From assembly GCA_023053685.1 (NCBI GenBank), contig JALIGW010000001.1, positions 155,207,466-155,271,465 of the forward strand: a stretch of 64,000 bases of DNA, written 5' to 3'. The first letter of the stretch is position 1; the number at the start of each line of letters is the position of its first letter. The notes under the pieces are model-generated. The model had not been told where the DNA came from and did not search any database. It saw only the letters and a program-made list of their open reading frames with translations. Below are positions 11,725-22,214 of this stretch, piece after piece. This DNA is from Diadophis punctatus similis. Its lineage: Eukaryota; Chordata; Lepidosauria; Squamata; Dipsadidae. Position numbers and translations under genes: made by a program.

Positions 11725-11879
11725 TGAATTAATTAGTTGTCCAACTCCAATAGACTCTTAACTTTACTCATACTGCTCTGCACCACACAGCATCCAATCA
11801 AAAATAGGACACAAGAACCTGCCAAAAGATTTGCCATAAGGAAAATGAGGTATCAAGCTGCTTTCAGTAAATATGTTTT

Positions 11880-11991
11880 TTCCATCCATCCCATCCCATC
11901 CCATCCCATCCCATCCCATCCCATCCCATCCCATCCATCCATCCATCCATCCATCCATCCATCCATCCATCCATCCATCCATCCATCCATC
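11880..11991. repeat. compound (CATCC)n(CATC)n microsatellite
   Basis: About 50 bp of pure CCATC pentamers passes directly into about 60 bp of CATC tetramers. The overlapping open frames (Pro-Ser-His repeats, or Trp-Met-Asp-Gly on the other strand) are by-products of the repeat. Confidence 0.95.
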
Positions 11992-12088
11992 ACTTGCCTT
12001 TTCTCTAGAAACTCAAGGCAACTTCCAAGGGGATCTCCCTTTACTTAAACCACAACTACCAGTGATTAGGTTGGGCTGGATAGAATGA

Positions 12089-12500
12089 CAGGTGCAAAAT
12101 GACCCGGTAGCAACCCGCTGGTGATGTCACGGAACTGGACCGGTCGTTGCTGGTCCGTGGTAGACGCCATCTTTTTTAAAAATAGTTTTTGATTTTTTTC
12201 TGGGTTTTTTTCTGGGCTTTTTTTCTTCTGCGCATGCAGAACCTGTTCTATGTGTGCTTGGAAGTGGGCCCTCCCTCCCGCCCCCAGGTTTATACGGACC
12301 TTTATTGCTTCTTCCAAAGCCCCACTGATCAGCTCCTCAGCTGTTTTTCGGACTTGTTTTTAACTACTGAGCATGCGTTGAAGCTAATTTGCACGAGGGG
12401 ACACACACGTGCGTGCAAGCATAGCGAGCGCATGCACGCAAAACTTGCACTTCTGTCACGATGAGAACTGGTGGGGAAGGTAAGTAGAACCCACCCCTAG
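12089..12500. mobile_element. hAT-like MITE with damaged left end
   Basis: The right end is the complement of CTAGGGGTGGGTTCTACTTA. Near the left are GGTAGCAACCCGCTGGTGAT and GTCACGG, shared with 24498-24881 and 52917-53239. The left terminal inverted repeat is partly deleted and no matching target duplication was found, so the left boundary is approximate. Confidence 0.7.
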
Positions 12501-13535
12501 ACCCAATGTATTTCTATGGATGAGTGAGCAATTTAACCAAAATCCTCCAATTTTCTAGTCCAATTCTTGAACTATTGTGGCTTCTTGGACAGCGCTTGGG
12601 ACCCGGGGAGCTTCTTCTCTTTCCATTCCATTTAATCCTGGTTTGTTACTGTGTGTTGCTGTACATTATTCCAGCACTGATGGACATTACTTCTGGTACA
12701 TTGTATGAATGTGGTTGGGGTTCACATTCCCAGCCCCAAAACCAAAGGCTTTGCAGTGCAGCATTTTCCTACTATTTCTGAGAAGACTTCCAGCAACTGC
12801 CATTAATTTAATCATGTCCCCCCACACTAGCATCTAAACTAGCCATTCCTGCTGTAACCATCTATTTATCTATGGTGGGAAGAGAAACTCTTTGCATATT
12901 GTTAGATAGTAATGGGGCTCCTCCTTATGAATGAGAACTCTCTCTGAATGGAATGGCCATTGGACATTGACATCTAGGCATGCAAAGCACACTTCCACAA
13001 TCACTGATACTCGAGTGACAAAGAAAAGTGGCTAGGGAGTGCGTGAAAGCATAATCATTTGTAAGGAGCCATGGTGTTATCTCAGAAATCTGTAAGAAGC
13101 CATGCTTTCATTGTATCAACAACACACATGATGAATCGTGGATCAGTTGCATTGTGCCCTGTCATTATATCACCTGCGATGATGCCATGATGTGTGGGAT
13201 GTCACATGCCTCCTCTAGCCCACCTCTTCCTGCAGACTCTCACCATGAAGTGGGTCCTAATGGCTATGATTCCAGTCTGGTGCAATGATTGCCAAAGAAG
13301 ACTTTGTGTGATTTTTCTCATAGCAAACTTTTTCAGGCTCTTAATTTGTTCTTTGTTTCCACTGCTGAAGAGCACAGCACAAAGGAGTATTTGTCGGTGG
13401 CTGATTCCCTTGTGGCTATTGGTGCAATCTTGGTGTTGTTTATTAATTTACTTTAGACCATAACATTGCTGCTCCTTTGGTTCAATAAGTATCTGTGGGC
13501 ATATTAGAGCACTCCCAATCACAGTGCTGATATAT
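12501..13535. other. no recognised feature
   Basis: No repeat family or gene recognised. Short open frames only. Confidence 0.5.
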
Positions 13536-13862
13536 AGAATAGAATAGAATAGAATAGAATAGAATAGAATAGGATAGGATAGGATAGGATAGGATAGGAT
13601 AGGATAGAATAGAATAGAATAGAATAGAATAGAATAGAATAGAATAGAATAGAATAGAATTAGAATAGGATAGGATAGGATAGGATAGGATAGGATAGGA
13701 TAGGATAGGATAGAATAGAATAGAATAGAATAGAATAGAATAGAATAGAATAGAATAGAATAGAATTAGAATAGGATAGGATAGGATAGGATAGGATAGG
13801 ATAGGATAGGATAGAATAGAATAGAATAGAATAGAATAGAATAGAATAGAATAGAATAGAAT
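13536..13862. repeat. (AGAAT)/(AGGAT) pentamer array with higher-order structure
   Basis: Blocks of AGAAT pentamers alternate with blocks of about eight AGGAT pentamers. A marker TTAGAATAGG recurs at 13660 and 13766, giving a 106-bp higher-order period. The array adjoins the 3' end of a CR1-like element at 13863, as at 36909-37028. Confidence 0.95.
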
Positions 13863-14095
13863 TCTTTATTGGCCAAGTGTGATTGAACACACAAGGAATT
13901 TGTCTTTGGTGCATAGGCTCTCAGTGTACATAAAAGGAAAGATACATTTGTCAAGAATCATGAGGTACAACACTAAATGATAGTCATAGGGTACAAATAA
14001 GCAATCAGGAAACAATCAGTATCAATATAAATCGTAAAGATACAAGCAACAAGTTACAGTCATGCAGTCATAATCATACAGTCATTTAGAAAACC
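13863..14095 (-). mobile_element. CR1-type LINE 3' end with microsatellite tail
   Basis: Begins TTCTTTATTGGCCAAGTGTG and continues with GGAATTTGTCTTTGGTGCAT and TACAAATAAGCAATCAGGAA. It is nearly identical to 37029-37230, where the coding end of ORF2 is also visible. Read on the minus strand, the pentamer array lies at the 3' end. CR1 elements with such tails have been described in snakes. Confidence 0.8.
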
Positions 14096-14761
14096 ATTCT
14101 CACAGCTCATAGCCCCAGTCTTGAAACAAAACAAAAAGAAAAAAGAAAACACATAATATGCTTGCCAAGTTGAAAATTATGAGACTCCAGAGTTCAGTTA
14201 TATAACAGAACAGTTTTAAATTACAAGGCTGCCAACCATAGTACTGAGATGACAGTGGCATTTGGAATACTGATAAGAGTTTCTGGCTTTTTTGCAGCCG
14301 GTTTTGAATCTGACTGAGATCTTTTTCTTCAGCCATGTTAGAGTGCTTTCTTGTCCTAGTAATGAGGCCACCTGGAGACAAAGAACAATGTAAAGGAAAG
14401 GATTGGTGGATTCCCTTGTTTGGTTTGTCCTTCTGCAAAATATCACCAGATGGCGGGGGGGGGGGGGAGAATCCAGTGGTCATGGTCCTGAATACAATGG
14501 CTATAGGTACTAGACTAGCTGTTTGTCAACCGTTGCCTTAGTTTTGCACAAATGTCTTCTGGGAATGCTTTCAAAGAACCAGCTACAAATTGATGGTCAG
14601 GCTTCTTTTGGACATAGGTTTAGCATTTTTTCTGTAATTGAGCTAATCTGAAAAGAGTGCTATTTTGGAACAGCGCTAAACCTGGTTTACAAGAAACAAT
14701 CTCTCTCCCCCTTACAGCCCATCGAGAAAGCATGATTTTTCTTTGTGCTGGTTTAGATTAA
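14096..14761. other. no recognised feature, includes a G-run
   Basis: A 14-base G-run lies at about 14455-14468. No gene supported. Confidence 0.5.
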
Positions 14762-15880
14762 CAAAACAGAATAACAGAGTTGAATGAGATCTTGGAGGTC
14801 TTCTAGTCCAACCTCCTGCTCAAACTGGAGACCCTATACCATTTTAGACAAATGGTTGTTACAGTCCCTTCTTAAAAGCCTCCAGTGTTGGAGCACCCAC
14901 AACTTCTGAAGGCAAGTTGTTCTACTGGTTGATTGTTCTTACTGTCAGAAAATTTCTCCTTAGTTCTAGGTTGGTTCTTTCTTTGTTCAGTTTCCATCCA
15001 TTACTTCTTGTCTTGCCTTCTGGTACTTTGGGAAATAGTATGACCCCCTCTTCTTTATGGCACCCCCAAGGGCAGGTTCCTCTTACCTTCTCCTACTGGT
15101 GCGCATTGCAACATTGTGCGCGTGCACACGCTAAGCACTATGTGCATGCGCACGTGCGCCTCTCATGCAATTTCAGCTATCTGAGCATGCGCAGAAGGAC
15201 AATTTCACTTCCGCGCATGCGCAGAGAGCCAAAAACCGTGAAAAATAAAAAAAAGATGGCAGTGTGCACAGATCGGCAAAGAAAGCACCAGAGCCGTTGC
15301 GCAATCGGCGGGCCCCCACCGGAACAGCGGAGTAGACCGCACCGGTAGGAACCCACCACTGGCACCCTCTCAAATATTGGAACACTGCTATCATATCACC
15401 CCTAGTTCTTCTTTTCCCTAGTCTGGACATACCCATTTCCTGTAACCGTTCTTTTTATGTTTATTTTAGCCTTCATCCCTCCATCCATCTTTGTCGCTCT
15501 TCTCTGTACTCTTCCCAGAGTCTCAATATCTTTTTTATGTTGTGGTGACAAAATTGGATGCAGTATTCCAAGTATGGTCTTACCAAGGCATTATAAAGTG
15601 GCAGAATCACTTCTCGTGATTTTGATTCTATCCCTCTGTTAATGCAGCCTAGAATTGCACTGGCTTTTTTGGCAGTTACAGCACATTGCTGGTTCATATT
15701 TAAATGATTGTCCACTAAGATTCCAAGATCCCTCTCACAATTACTGCTGTCGAGCCACGTTTCACCTAGTCTATGCATGTACAGTTGGTTTTTCTTGCCT
15801 AAGTGTAAAACCTTATTGTTTTCTACATTGAATTTCATTTTGTTAGGTAGGGCCCAGTGTTCAAGCCAGTGTTTAGAAGA
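14762..15880 (-). mobile_element. CR1 LINE, ORF2 C-terminus and 3' UTR, 5' truncated
   Basis: The minus strand encodes MKFNVENNKVLHLGKKNQ, CERDLGILVDNHLN and PYLEYCIQF (15838 down to about 15520), the conserved post-RT end of CR1 reverse transcriptase. The 3' UTR follows down to AACTCTGTTATTCTGTT at 14762. A hAT-like MITE (15067-15361) interrupts the 3' part. Frameshifts and stops show it is dead. Confidence 0.9.
15067..15361. mobile_element. hAT-like MITE inserted in CR1
   Basis: Left end CAAGGGCAGGTTCCTCTTAC; right end is the complement of CAGTGGTGGGTTCCTACCGG. Flanks are GGCACCCC (15059-15066) and GGCACCCT, where one base is ambiguous between element and duplication. The CR1 text GGCACCC-CTCAAATATTGG is restored when the element is removed. 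It contains GCGCATGCGCAGA palindromes. Confidence 0.85.
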
Positions 15881-16238
15881 TACTGCTTGAACAGTGGAGC
15901 AGGCACTGCGTTGGGCTCTACTGTAGCCTTACCCAATATGCTATTGGTGGCTTTGGATTTTGAAGCCAAAGAACCAGATGCCTGTAGGGTGGGTGGGGGC
16001 CACGAGAAGCCATTGAAATAATGGATCCAAGTGAAGGATTAGTCAGCATGTTTTGTTTGCCAAAGCTGATCAGTGTTACCAATTTCAGCATTATGGTGGA
16101 CTCTTAATGGTGGGGGAACCAGAGCAGCAGGTGAATTCCTTGTTTTTCTGTGCTTTCTCCCTCTATGGGGAGAAAGTGCATCTAAGTGCTAATCCTGAAT
16201 ATTTTAAGCATAGGAGACTGTAACACCCAATAGGCATT
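15881..16238. other. no recognised feature
   Basis: No repeat or gene recognised. Confidence 0.5.
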
Positions 16239-16246
16239 ATGTAGCA

Positions 16247-16365
16247 CAGGGGTCCCCAAACTTGGCAACTTTAAGACTCGTGGACTTCAACTCCCAGAGG
16301 CTGGCTGGAGAATTCTGGGAGTTGAAGTCCACGAGTCTTAAAGTTGCCAAGTTTGAAGACCTCTG
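16247..16365. mobile_element. palindromic hAT-like MITE
   Basis: A 119-bp near-palindrome. CAGGGGTCCCCAAACTTGGC opens it; AACTTTAAGACTCGTGGACT on the left is complemented by AGTCCACGAGTCTTAAAGTT on the right. Target duplication ATGTAGCA (16239-16246) and GTGTAGCA (16366-16373), 7 of 8. Confidence 0.9.
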
Positions 16366-16373
16366 GTGTAGCA

Positions 16374-17474
16374 GGTTCCTCTGCAAAAGCCAGATGCCCA
16401 ATTTCTGCTGCAGTCCAAATGAAAATGATCAGGACTGGGCACAGCCTCAGATACCTCATACATGACGTTGAATGATGTAGCCAAAACTGGGCAGAGCCCA
16501 GCTTCTGGCTGCATCATTCAACATCATGTTATGGGTATTGTAAATCATTCCACTCAGCAAGGTATGCTGGAAGAAAAGAGAAAACTCTACTTTTTATCTG
16601 GAACAGCGACATATGAGTATCAGTAGCCTCTGTGTTGGTCTTGGGAATGAAACAAAAGCAGAAGACAGAACTTTTAAAAGCATGTGAGGATAAGACCTGA
16701 ACATGCACCGCTATGGGGGTAAGCCTGGTAGTTGGACTGCTTGGGAAAACATATTCTTTAAGTATGGCATTGATCATAGAAATTAAACACATCATTTTGT
16801 CTTCATATATTATATAAATTAACCTGGAGGTGCTTGTTACTTGCATGCCGCAGAAATACAGTCTCTGATAGATTTAGGAAAATTGGATTTAGCTAATGCA
16901 ATTCAAAGGGAATGTCATGAATTAAGAAATTCACTGTATTTTTTTTTCCAAAAAGGAGTAATGCATTGGCAGAGCTTAATTTTTAAAAATAAGGCAAATC
17001 AAAGCATCAAACTTGATAGATTTTTGTTCTCTTTTTGTAGTGCAGTTGTTTTCTGTTTGAAGCACAGCCTAATCTTCCGGCTGTTTTATTAAGTATATTT
17101 ATATAGCCAACTCATAGCAGGGGTTCTTTAGTCAAGCCACAAAGCAAATAGAACTTTAAAATGAAATATAAAACACAGATCAAGGAGCTAACAAAGTTAA
17201 AATGATCCAACAAAGTTAAAATGAGCCAGAAGCAACTTGTATTCTTTTAGTATGAATTCCCATCAGCTCCAGACAATAGTATGGCCAATGATTAGGGATT
17301 AGCCATTAGGAGCCCAAAACGATAAAAATAAAAATAGAGTAGGGTTCCAGAAGTTGTGCATCCCTGCTTTAGAATATTTAACTGTTTCCTTAAAAAAATG
17401 ATTGTAGGTATTTCCAGAAGTTTATTCAAGAAATGCATGCCCTCCCAACCCCAAATTAGCTTATAAAAATGTTT
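16374..17474. other. mostly unrecognised; possible MITE trace near 17260-17365
   Basis: GAATTCCCATCAGCTCCAGA at 17254 resembles one end of a common vertebrate hAT-derived repeat, but no second end was found. Nothing else recognised. Confidence 0.35.
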
Positions 17475-17482
17475 CTCTAGTG

Positions 17483-17585
17483 CAGAGCTTTCAAACTCGT
17501 GGCCCGCAGGCCAGATGCATCACGCCCACACCCGGTTTAGCGAAGAGGAAAGAAGTCACATGATGATACGAGTTTTACACCTCTG
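17483..17585. mobile_element. hAT-like MITE, CAGGGGTGTCAAACT family
   Basis: Begins CAGAGCTTTCAAACTCGTGG and ends with the complement of CAGAGGTGTAAAACTCG. Perfect 8-bp target duplication CTCTAGTG at 17475-17482 and 17586-17593. The element is 103 bp. Confidence 0.9.
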
Positions 17586-17902
17586 CTCTAGTGCATATGC
17601 TTCTCTCTGTAATTTTATTGCAAAAGTGTTTGATTCTTCAGATAGCTTCTTTCTTATCCCCACATCTTGGACAGCCACATCTACTTTCCAGAATTTCTTT
17701 AGAAGATCCCCTTACAAAAAGATTCCTGTCAACTTCCATCACCTGACCATGTAAACTTGCAAACTCCTTGCCACTGGAAAGTAGTGGAGCAAACTGAAGA
17801 GAGAATATCCATACATACAGTTCTAGTTCTTTGCTTCCATCTGGTGGTCATCCAAATGTTTGCAGCTCAGATCTAGTAGCCCTCTTCAGCCTGCCTTTAC
17901 AC

Positions 17903-18348
17903 CAGTAGTTCTCAACCTGTGGGTCGTGACCCCTTTGGGGATCGAACGACCCTTTCACAGGGGTCGCCTAAGACTGTCGGAAAACACATATTTCCGATGG
18001 TCTTAGGAACCGAGACACCGCTCCTCTATCCGTCTCCAGGCAGGTCCACCCACATGCAAATAGACTACTGCAAAAAAAAAACCCTGTACCATGGGAACTT
18101 CTGAGCATGCACAGAAGCCAAATTTCTGGCACTGCGCATTGTTGCCATCTTGTTTTCGGCCTTTTTTTGTGTATTTTTTTTTAAAAAAATTGGCACTGCG
18201 CAGCGCAGGAGGAAGTGAACCGGCAGCGAGGTACGTTAGAACCCACCCCTGAGTTTCCTAATAATTTTATTATTTTATGGTTGGGGGTCACCACAACATG
18301 AGGAACTGTATTAAAGGGTCAAGGCATTAGGAAGGTTAAGAACCACTG
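17903..18348 (+). mobile_element. SPIN hAT transposon, non-autonomous copy
   Basis: The left end CAGTAGTTCTCAACCTGTGG, then GGTCGTGACCCCTTTGGGG and GGAAAACACATATTTCCGAT, is the diagnostic 5' sequence of SPIN ('Space Invaders') elements. The right end GGTTGGGGGTCACCACAACA, ATGAGGAACTGTATTAAAGG, AACCACTG matches the SPIN 3' end. Perfect target duplication CTTTACAC at 17895-17902 and 18349-18356. There is no transposase ORF. The middle (about 18100-18251) does not look like SPIN and ends in the terminus of another MITE. Confidence 0.93.
18100..18251. mobile_element. second MITE segment inside SPIN
   Basis: Ends AACCCACCCCTG, the complement of CAGGGGTGGGTT, preceded by AAGTGAACCGGCAGCGAGGT. This equals the left end of the element at 24498 read backwards. 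TGAGCATGCACAGAAGCC near 18102 is also MITE text. No left inverted repeat and no duplication were found, so it is a partial nested element or a chimera. Confidence 0.55.
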
Positions 18349-18404
18349 CTTTACACTCTCCCACGCTTTTTTAGCATTGGCAGTGTAGTGTGTCTGGACC
18401 TACA

Positions 18405-18788
18405 TTCTTTACTCTCAATCCAGAATTTTTCTTTTGATTGTGGCATCTGTTACACATTTTCACAACACATGTAACTTGAGGAGACCTGTTCTGAGTCCTC
18501 TTGCTCCTCTAGTAACTGTTCTAGAATCCCTCCTTATCTTTGAGGCCATTCCTCACATGATGTGGACAGAAATGCTCATGTAATGTTTTGGTGGGAGAGG
18601 GAGGTCACCTGAGTATTGGATACAGAAATTGAGAAGTCCACCTTAAAATCAGGATGGCCCCTGTGGTCAGTTATCCCATCAGAATTTTTTGGGGGGGAGG
18701 GTAATAGAATCATTTTATATACAAGAAATAATAGGCAAATACAAACCTATCATGAGACACACAATTTTGTCAAGGGGAATACAAAATA
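18405..18788. repeat. unclassified interspersed repeat, copy 1
   Basis: Shares many blocks in order with 55545-55907: TCTTTACTCTCAATCCA, TTTTGATTGTGGCATCTGTT, CTTGCTCCT, CAGAATCCCTCC, TTAGATACAGAAATTGA-like, CTTAAAATCAGGAT and GGGGAATACAAAAT. I do not recognise the family. Confidence 0.7.
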
Positions 18789-19138
18789 AAATGAAGAGAA
18801 GAATTGGTGGCCAAGGGATATAATCACTAATGTAAACTTTATTTTATAGTTCTTAGATTTAAAGTAGATAAAAGATTTATGGTTTTGAATATTGTAATTA
18901 TAGAATTGTCTATAAATGATGAACATGTAATTGCTAAAATGCATACACTTTTATTGAAATTTGAAACCGAAGAAGAATAAGTGAAAGAATGTATATCAAA
19001 ATGGGCTAAAGTTTTGTTTATAAGATACAGATGGAACAATGGGGAAATATGTGGCTGAGAGAGTTGAAACTCACACATTACATCAGTGTTAATCGGAGAA
19101 CAGTTTGATAACAAGATTTTTTTGAGATAGCTAGGGGG
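18789..19138. other. no recognised feature
   Basis: AT-rich. Confidence 0.5.
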
Positions 19139-19260
19139 ATTCTCTGTCATCCAGGTAATTGTTGTCCCAAAGGTGCTTTTTTCAAGAGGCAACTGGACTT
19201 TCTGATTTTTCTTTAAAGACATTTAGCTTCTCATCCAAGAAGCTTCTTCAGCTCTGGCTG
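19139..19260 (-). mobile_element. single-arm copy of the fold-back retroelement (possibly Penelope-like)
   Basis: Contains TCCCAAAGGTGCTTTTTTCA, AGAGGCAACTGGACTTTCTG and CTTCTCATCCAAGAAGCTTC, the left arm of the fold-back copies at 24228-24426 and 51773-51956. On the minus strand it follows an open frame ending PELKKLLG (to 19446). The Penelope-like assignment is tentative. Confidence 0.6.
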
Positions 19261-19529
19261 GATGGTTGGTATCAAACGTTCATATTTATCAATAAACCAT
19301 CCAGATGACTCCAGTTTTTCTGAAACTATATTTAATATTGTCTGTAATCTACATGATGGAACCACTGTAATATTTTTGTCATCAACTAAATTTAGTAAGA
19401 AAATTGTCAATAGGTCAATACAATCATAATTTTTACCAACCTTCAAATCACATTTAGATAAGCTTCATGAAAGAAAACAAGAATAACTTTTATTTAGAAA
19501 AGCATTTTTATAATCTTCCAGTAATATAA

Positions 19530-19530
<1 letters not shown>

Positions 19531-19614
<84 letters not shown>
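19531..19614. repeat. (GA)n microsatellite
   Basis: About 42 uninterrupted GA dinucleotides. Confidence 0.97.
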
Positions 19615-19616
<2 letters not shown>

Positions 19617-20210
19617 GAAGTATTTTCCATTTCCATAAATTTAACAGTTCCTATTATTTCTTGAAGACTTAAAAATGCAGTTAGAAAAAAAAACCTTAAG
19701 CATGCAAAATCTTTGGAAAAATTATAAATATATTTGAAAAGCTATCAATGATCTTAAAATTTCTTAACATTGTCCTTCAGGCTTTTCATATCATTCTTGA
19801 AGTTTCTTTATTTCTTTATGAAAAGTGCTATTGCTATTTATTCAATTTCTATAGCCACCCAACTCAGCCAAGTAACTCTGAGAGGTTTACAATTCTATGC
19901 AAAGCTCTGCTTTACTTTTTTTTTTCTTTTTCAAAGTTCCAAACTTTTATCCTCTGCCAAAGAGGCTTCAGTTTGTGGGCTTTATTTTCAGGGTGTGTGA
20001 TAATTTCTATCAGTTTTCTTTTTAAGATTTGTTTGGGCATGCCTTATTGTTAGTTAAGGGCTAATTACTGATGCAGGGTTTTTTTCCCCTGTCATGTATC
20101 TTTCTATCATCCTGAAGCTGCCCTGTCTGCCCACATCTCTCAATCTGAAAATTTCTCCAGCATTCTCTTCTCTTTGAAAATAAAAAAAGAGAGCACATTT
20201 TTCTTTCAGG
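19615..20210. other. mostly unrecognised
   Basis: A short LINE-tail-like phrase, CCACCCAACTCAGCCAAGTA then AACTCTGAGAGGTTTACA, lies at about 19855-19890. Nothing else recognised. Confidence 0.4.
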
Positions 20211-20339
20211 AAAATTGAATAAGAACTGGGCTGGGATGCACAATTAAGTAAGAACTGGGCTGGGATGTTTCTACGTGACACAAATCAAAGTAACAAGCAG
20301 CCAAAATTTAAAATGCTATGTGCTCAGATCTAGGTGCAG
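20211..20339. repeat. unclassified interspersed repeat, also at 33022-33120
   Basis: Shares GAATAAGAACTGGGCTGGGA, ATGGCACAAAT-like, AGTAACAAGCAG and AAAATG(C/G)TATGTG(C/T)TCAG with 33022-33120. The phrase AAGAACTGGGCTGGGATG is duplicated inside this copy. Family unknown. Confidence 0.65.
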
Positions 20340-20550
20340 ACCTTGAGTGGACTCCATGGAATTAAAAATCCAAATTAAGAACAAAAGGCCACATTCATAA
20401 ACAGATCAATGTTCCACTGAATGGCAAGGATAGGTGATCCCTTGGGTAAGCGATGTGTTAATTTCTGTTTTCCTTGAAATCTCATGGTATTATTTGCCTT
20501 ATGGCAAGGGGTTTTCTCTACTTTGGTTGTGATGGCAGTGTACCAACAAG

Positions 20551-20954
20551 TGTCAGGCCGAAGCCATCTTTGATTGGAGACTTTGGCCTGCCACATTTTA
20601 TGCTTTAGAATGTATTCTTGCTGTGGGAACTTGGGAGGGGCTGTTGCATGAGGGATGTAGAGATGTAGCCATAACAAATTCCTTCTAGATTCTCAAGGTC
20701 ATCCTTTGTCCAGCACCTGCCCGGAAGCTGATGGGAGTAACGGACAAGTTGGCAAAAGACGACTGGTCAACGTGATGAACTTGTGGGTGTGGGAACAAGG
20801 GAATGAACTTTAAACTGGGTGGAGAAACCTTCGTAGCTTTAGATTCGGGTTTCTCACAGATGTGCCAACATGGCTCTATTAATAAATTGGAACTTTGAGG
20901 AATACTTTGCCTCAGACTCTGATTTAGTTTTGGATGCTATTTGGAACCCTGACA
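20551..20954 (+). mobile_element. solo LTR, TGTCAGG...CCTGACA type
   Basis: Starts TGTCAGGCCG and ends AACCCTGACA, a 7-bp inverted terminus with TG/CA. Flanks are ACAAG (20546-20550) and ATAAG (20955-20959), a 5-bp duplication with one mismatch. An AATAAA-containing ATTAATAAATTGG lies about 75 bp before the 3' end, as expected of a polyadenylation signal in an LTR. No internal retroelement region remains. Confidence 0.75.
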
Positions 20955-21029
20955 ATAAGACTTGTAAGTGTAGAAAGGCTTCTTTGAACACTCCCATTGT
21001 AACTGAATACCCCAATAGTGGCCAATAGG

Positions 21030-21262
21030 CAGGGGTGAAATGCTACTGGTTCGGCCCAGTTCGGGCGTACCGGTAGCGGCGGCCGCCGATGGTTCGGAGA
21101 AGCAGTAGCTGTGGCAGCGCGATGCTCCGCCCACCCACCTAGACCTCGCCATTTTCTCTTTTTTATCCCTCTGCGCATGCACAAAGCCTTCTGCGCATGC
21201 GCAGAGGGTGAAAAAGTGCGCACTACCGAACCGGTAGGGAAGATAAGTAGATTTCACCCCTG
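21030..21262. mobile_element. hAT-like MITE, CAGGGGTGAAAT-ended
   Basis: Starts CAGGGGTGAAATGCTACTGG and ends with the complement of CAGGGGTGAAATCTACTTAT. Target duplication CCAATAGG (21022-21029) and CCAATAAG (21263-21270), 7 of 8. The interior holds the palindromic CTGCGCATGC motif twice. The same ends bound the minisatellite-bearing element at 39281-39835. Confidence 0.9.
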
Positions 21263-21270
21263 CCAATAAG

Positions 21271-22002
21271 GTATTTTGGACATAACATGATTTGATTAAA
21301 TAGTAAATATTCTCGCTGCCTGCTATTTCCAGAATAGATCGAGTTTGAGGTGGGAAACTGACTTTTCTTCCTGCGCTTGTACTTCACAGAGAAAGAGAGT
21401 CACATGAAACCCACTGTCCCAGTGAACCCATGATTTATGGGAAGAGTTATTCTGCCTTTCACAAAGCCATTGGACAGAGGCTATTAATCCACTGGAAGCT
21501 GAGCACCTCACCACGCAGTTCCTTTCATGGCTAGAGGAAAGCTTATCAGCAGTTTGCTAACTCTTCTGGCCATGCAGCAAATTAAAACAATTAGAAAACA
21601 AAAGCCTGGAGAATTTCTGCTTAAGCCTTTACAGTACAAACAGACAGGGGCAAAGGTGAGGGTGCTTTTCTCTTACAAACAGGCACAGATGAATAAAACC
21701 TGGAAGGGAAAAATGAAATCCAGTAGCAACTCACTTGCCAGGTTATGGATGAAAAGCCATTAAGGAGAAAGTTTGCTCCTCTTGTTCTTAGGCACTCCAG
21801 CAAGCAAATGTTGATTCACCCAATAAAGAGAAATATGCAACCAGCCAAGAACAATGTATTGCAAACAGACTCAAAAGGCCATTCACACTCTTGGTCAAAT
21901 GATCCCCGGGTATTTTATTATGCTGTGTCAACTAGCCTGGTGTGACCATCAGCCAAGTAATTTTAGACAGAAGCAACTCAGGTTTCCAGCAACTATTATC
22001 TA
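21271..22002. other. no recognised feature
   Basis: No repeat or gene recognised. Confidence 0.5.
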
Positions 22003-22010
22003 CTGTAGAC

Positions 22011-22206
22011 CAATGTTCCCTGTAATATCAGAAAATGGCGCGCGGCAGTTAGAAACTGCCATGCAGCGTTCTCTTTTCATCTGCTGGGCCACGCAGGCGC
22101 TCACCCTCTGCCATTAGAAAATGTCGTGCAGAAGTTAGAAACTTCCACACGGTGTTCTCTCGTTATGTGCGCGGCCGCACAGCCGCACACCTTAGAGGGA
22201 ACAGTG
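22011..22206. mobile_element. hAT-like MITE, CARTGTTCCCTCTAAG-ended
   Basis: Starts CAATGTTCCCTGTAATA and ends CCTTAGAGGGAACAGTG. Perfect 8-bp target duplication CTGTAGAC at 22003-22010 and 22207-22214. It carries two copies of a GAAACT(G/T)CC / GTTCTCT module. It is the only member of this family seen in the window. Confidence 0.9.
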
Positions 22207-22214
22207 CTGTAGAC

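Noticed and set aside
11737..12088. Pro-Ser-His and Trp-Met-Asp-Gly repeat proteins
   Set aside because: Translation of the CATCC/CATC microsatellite in opposite strands.
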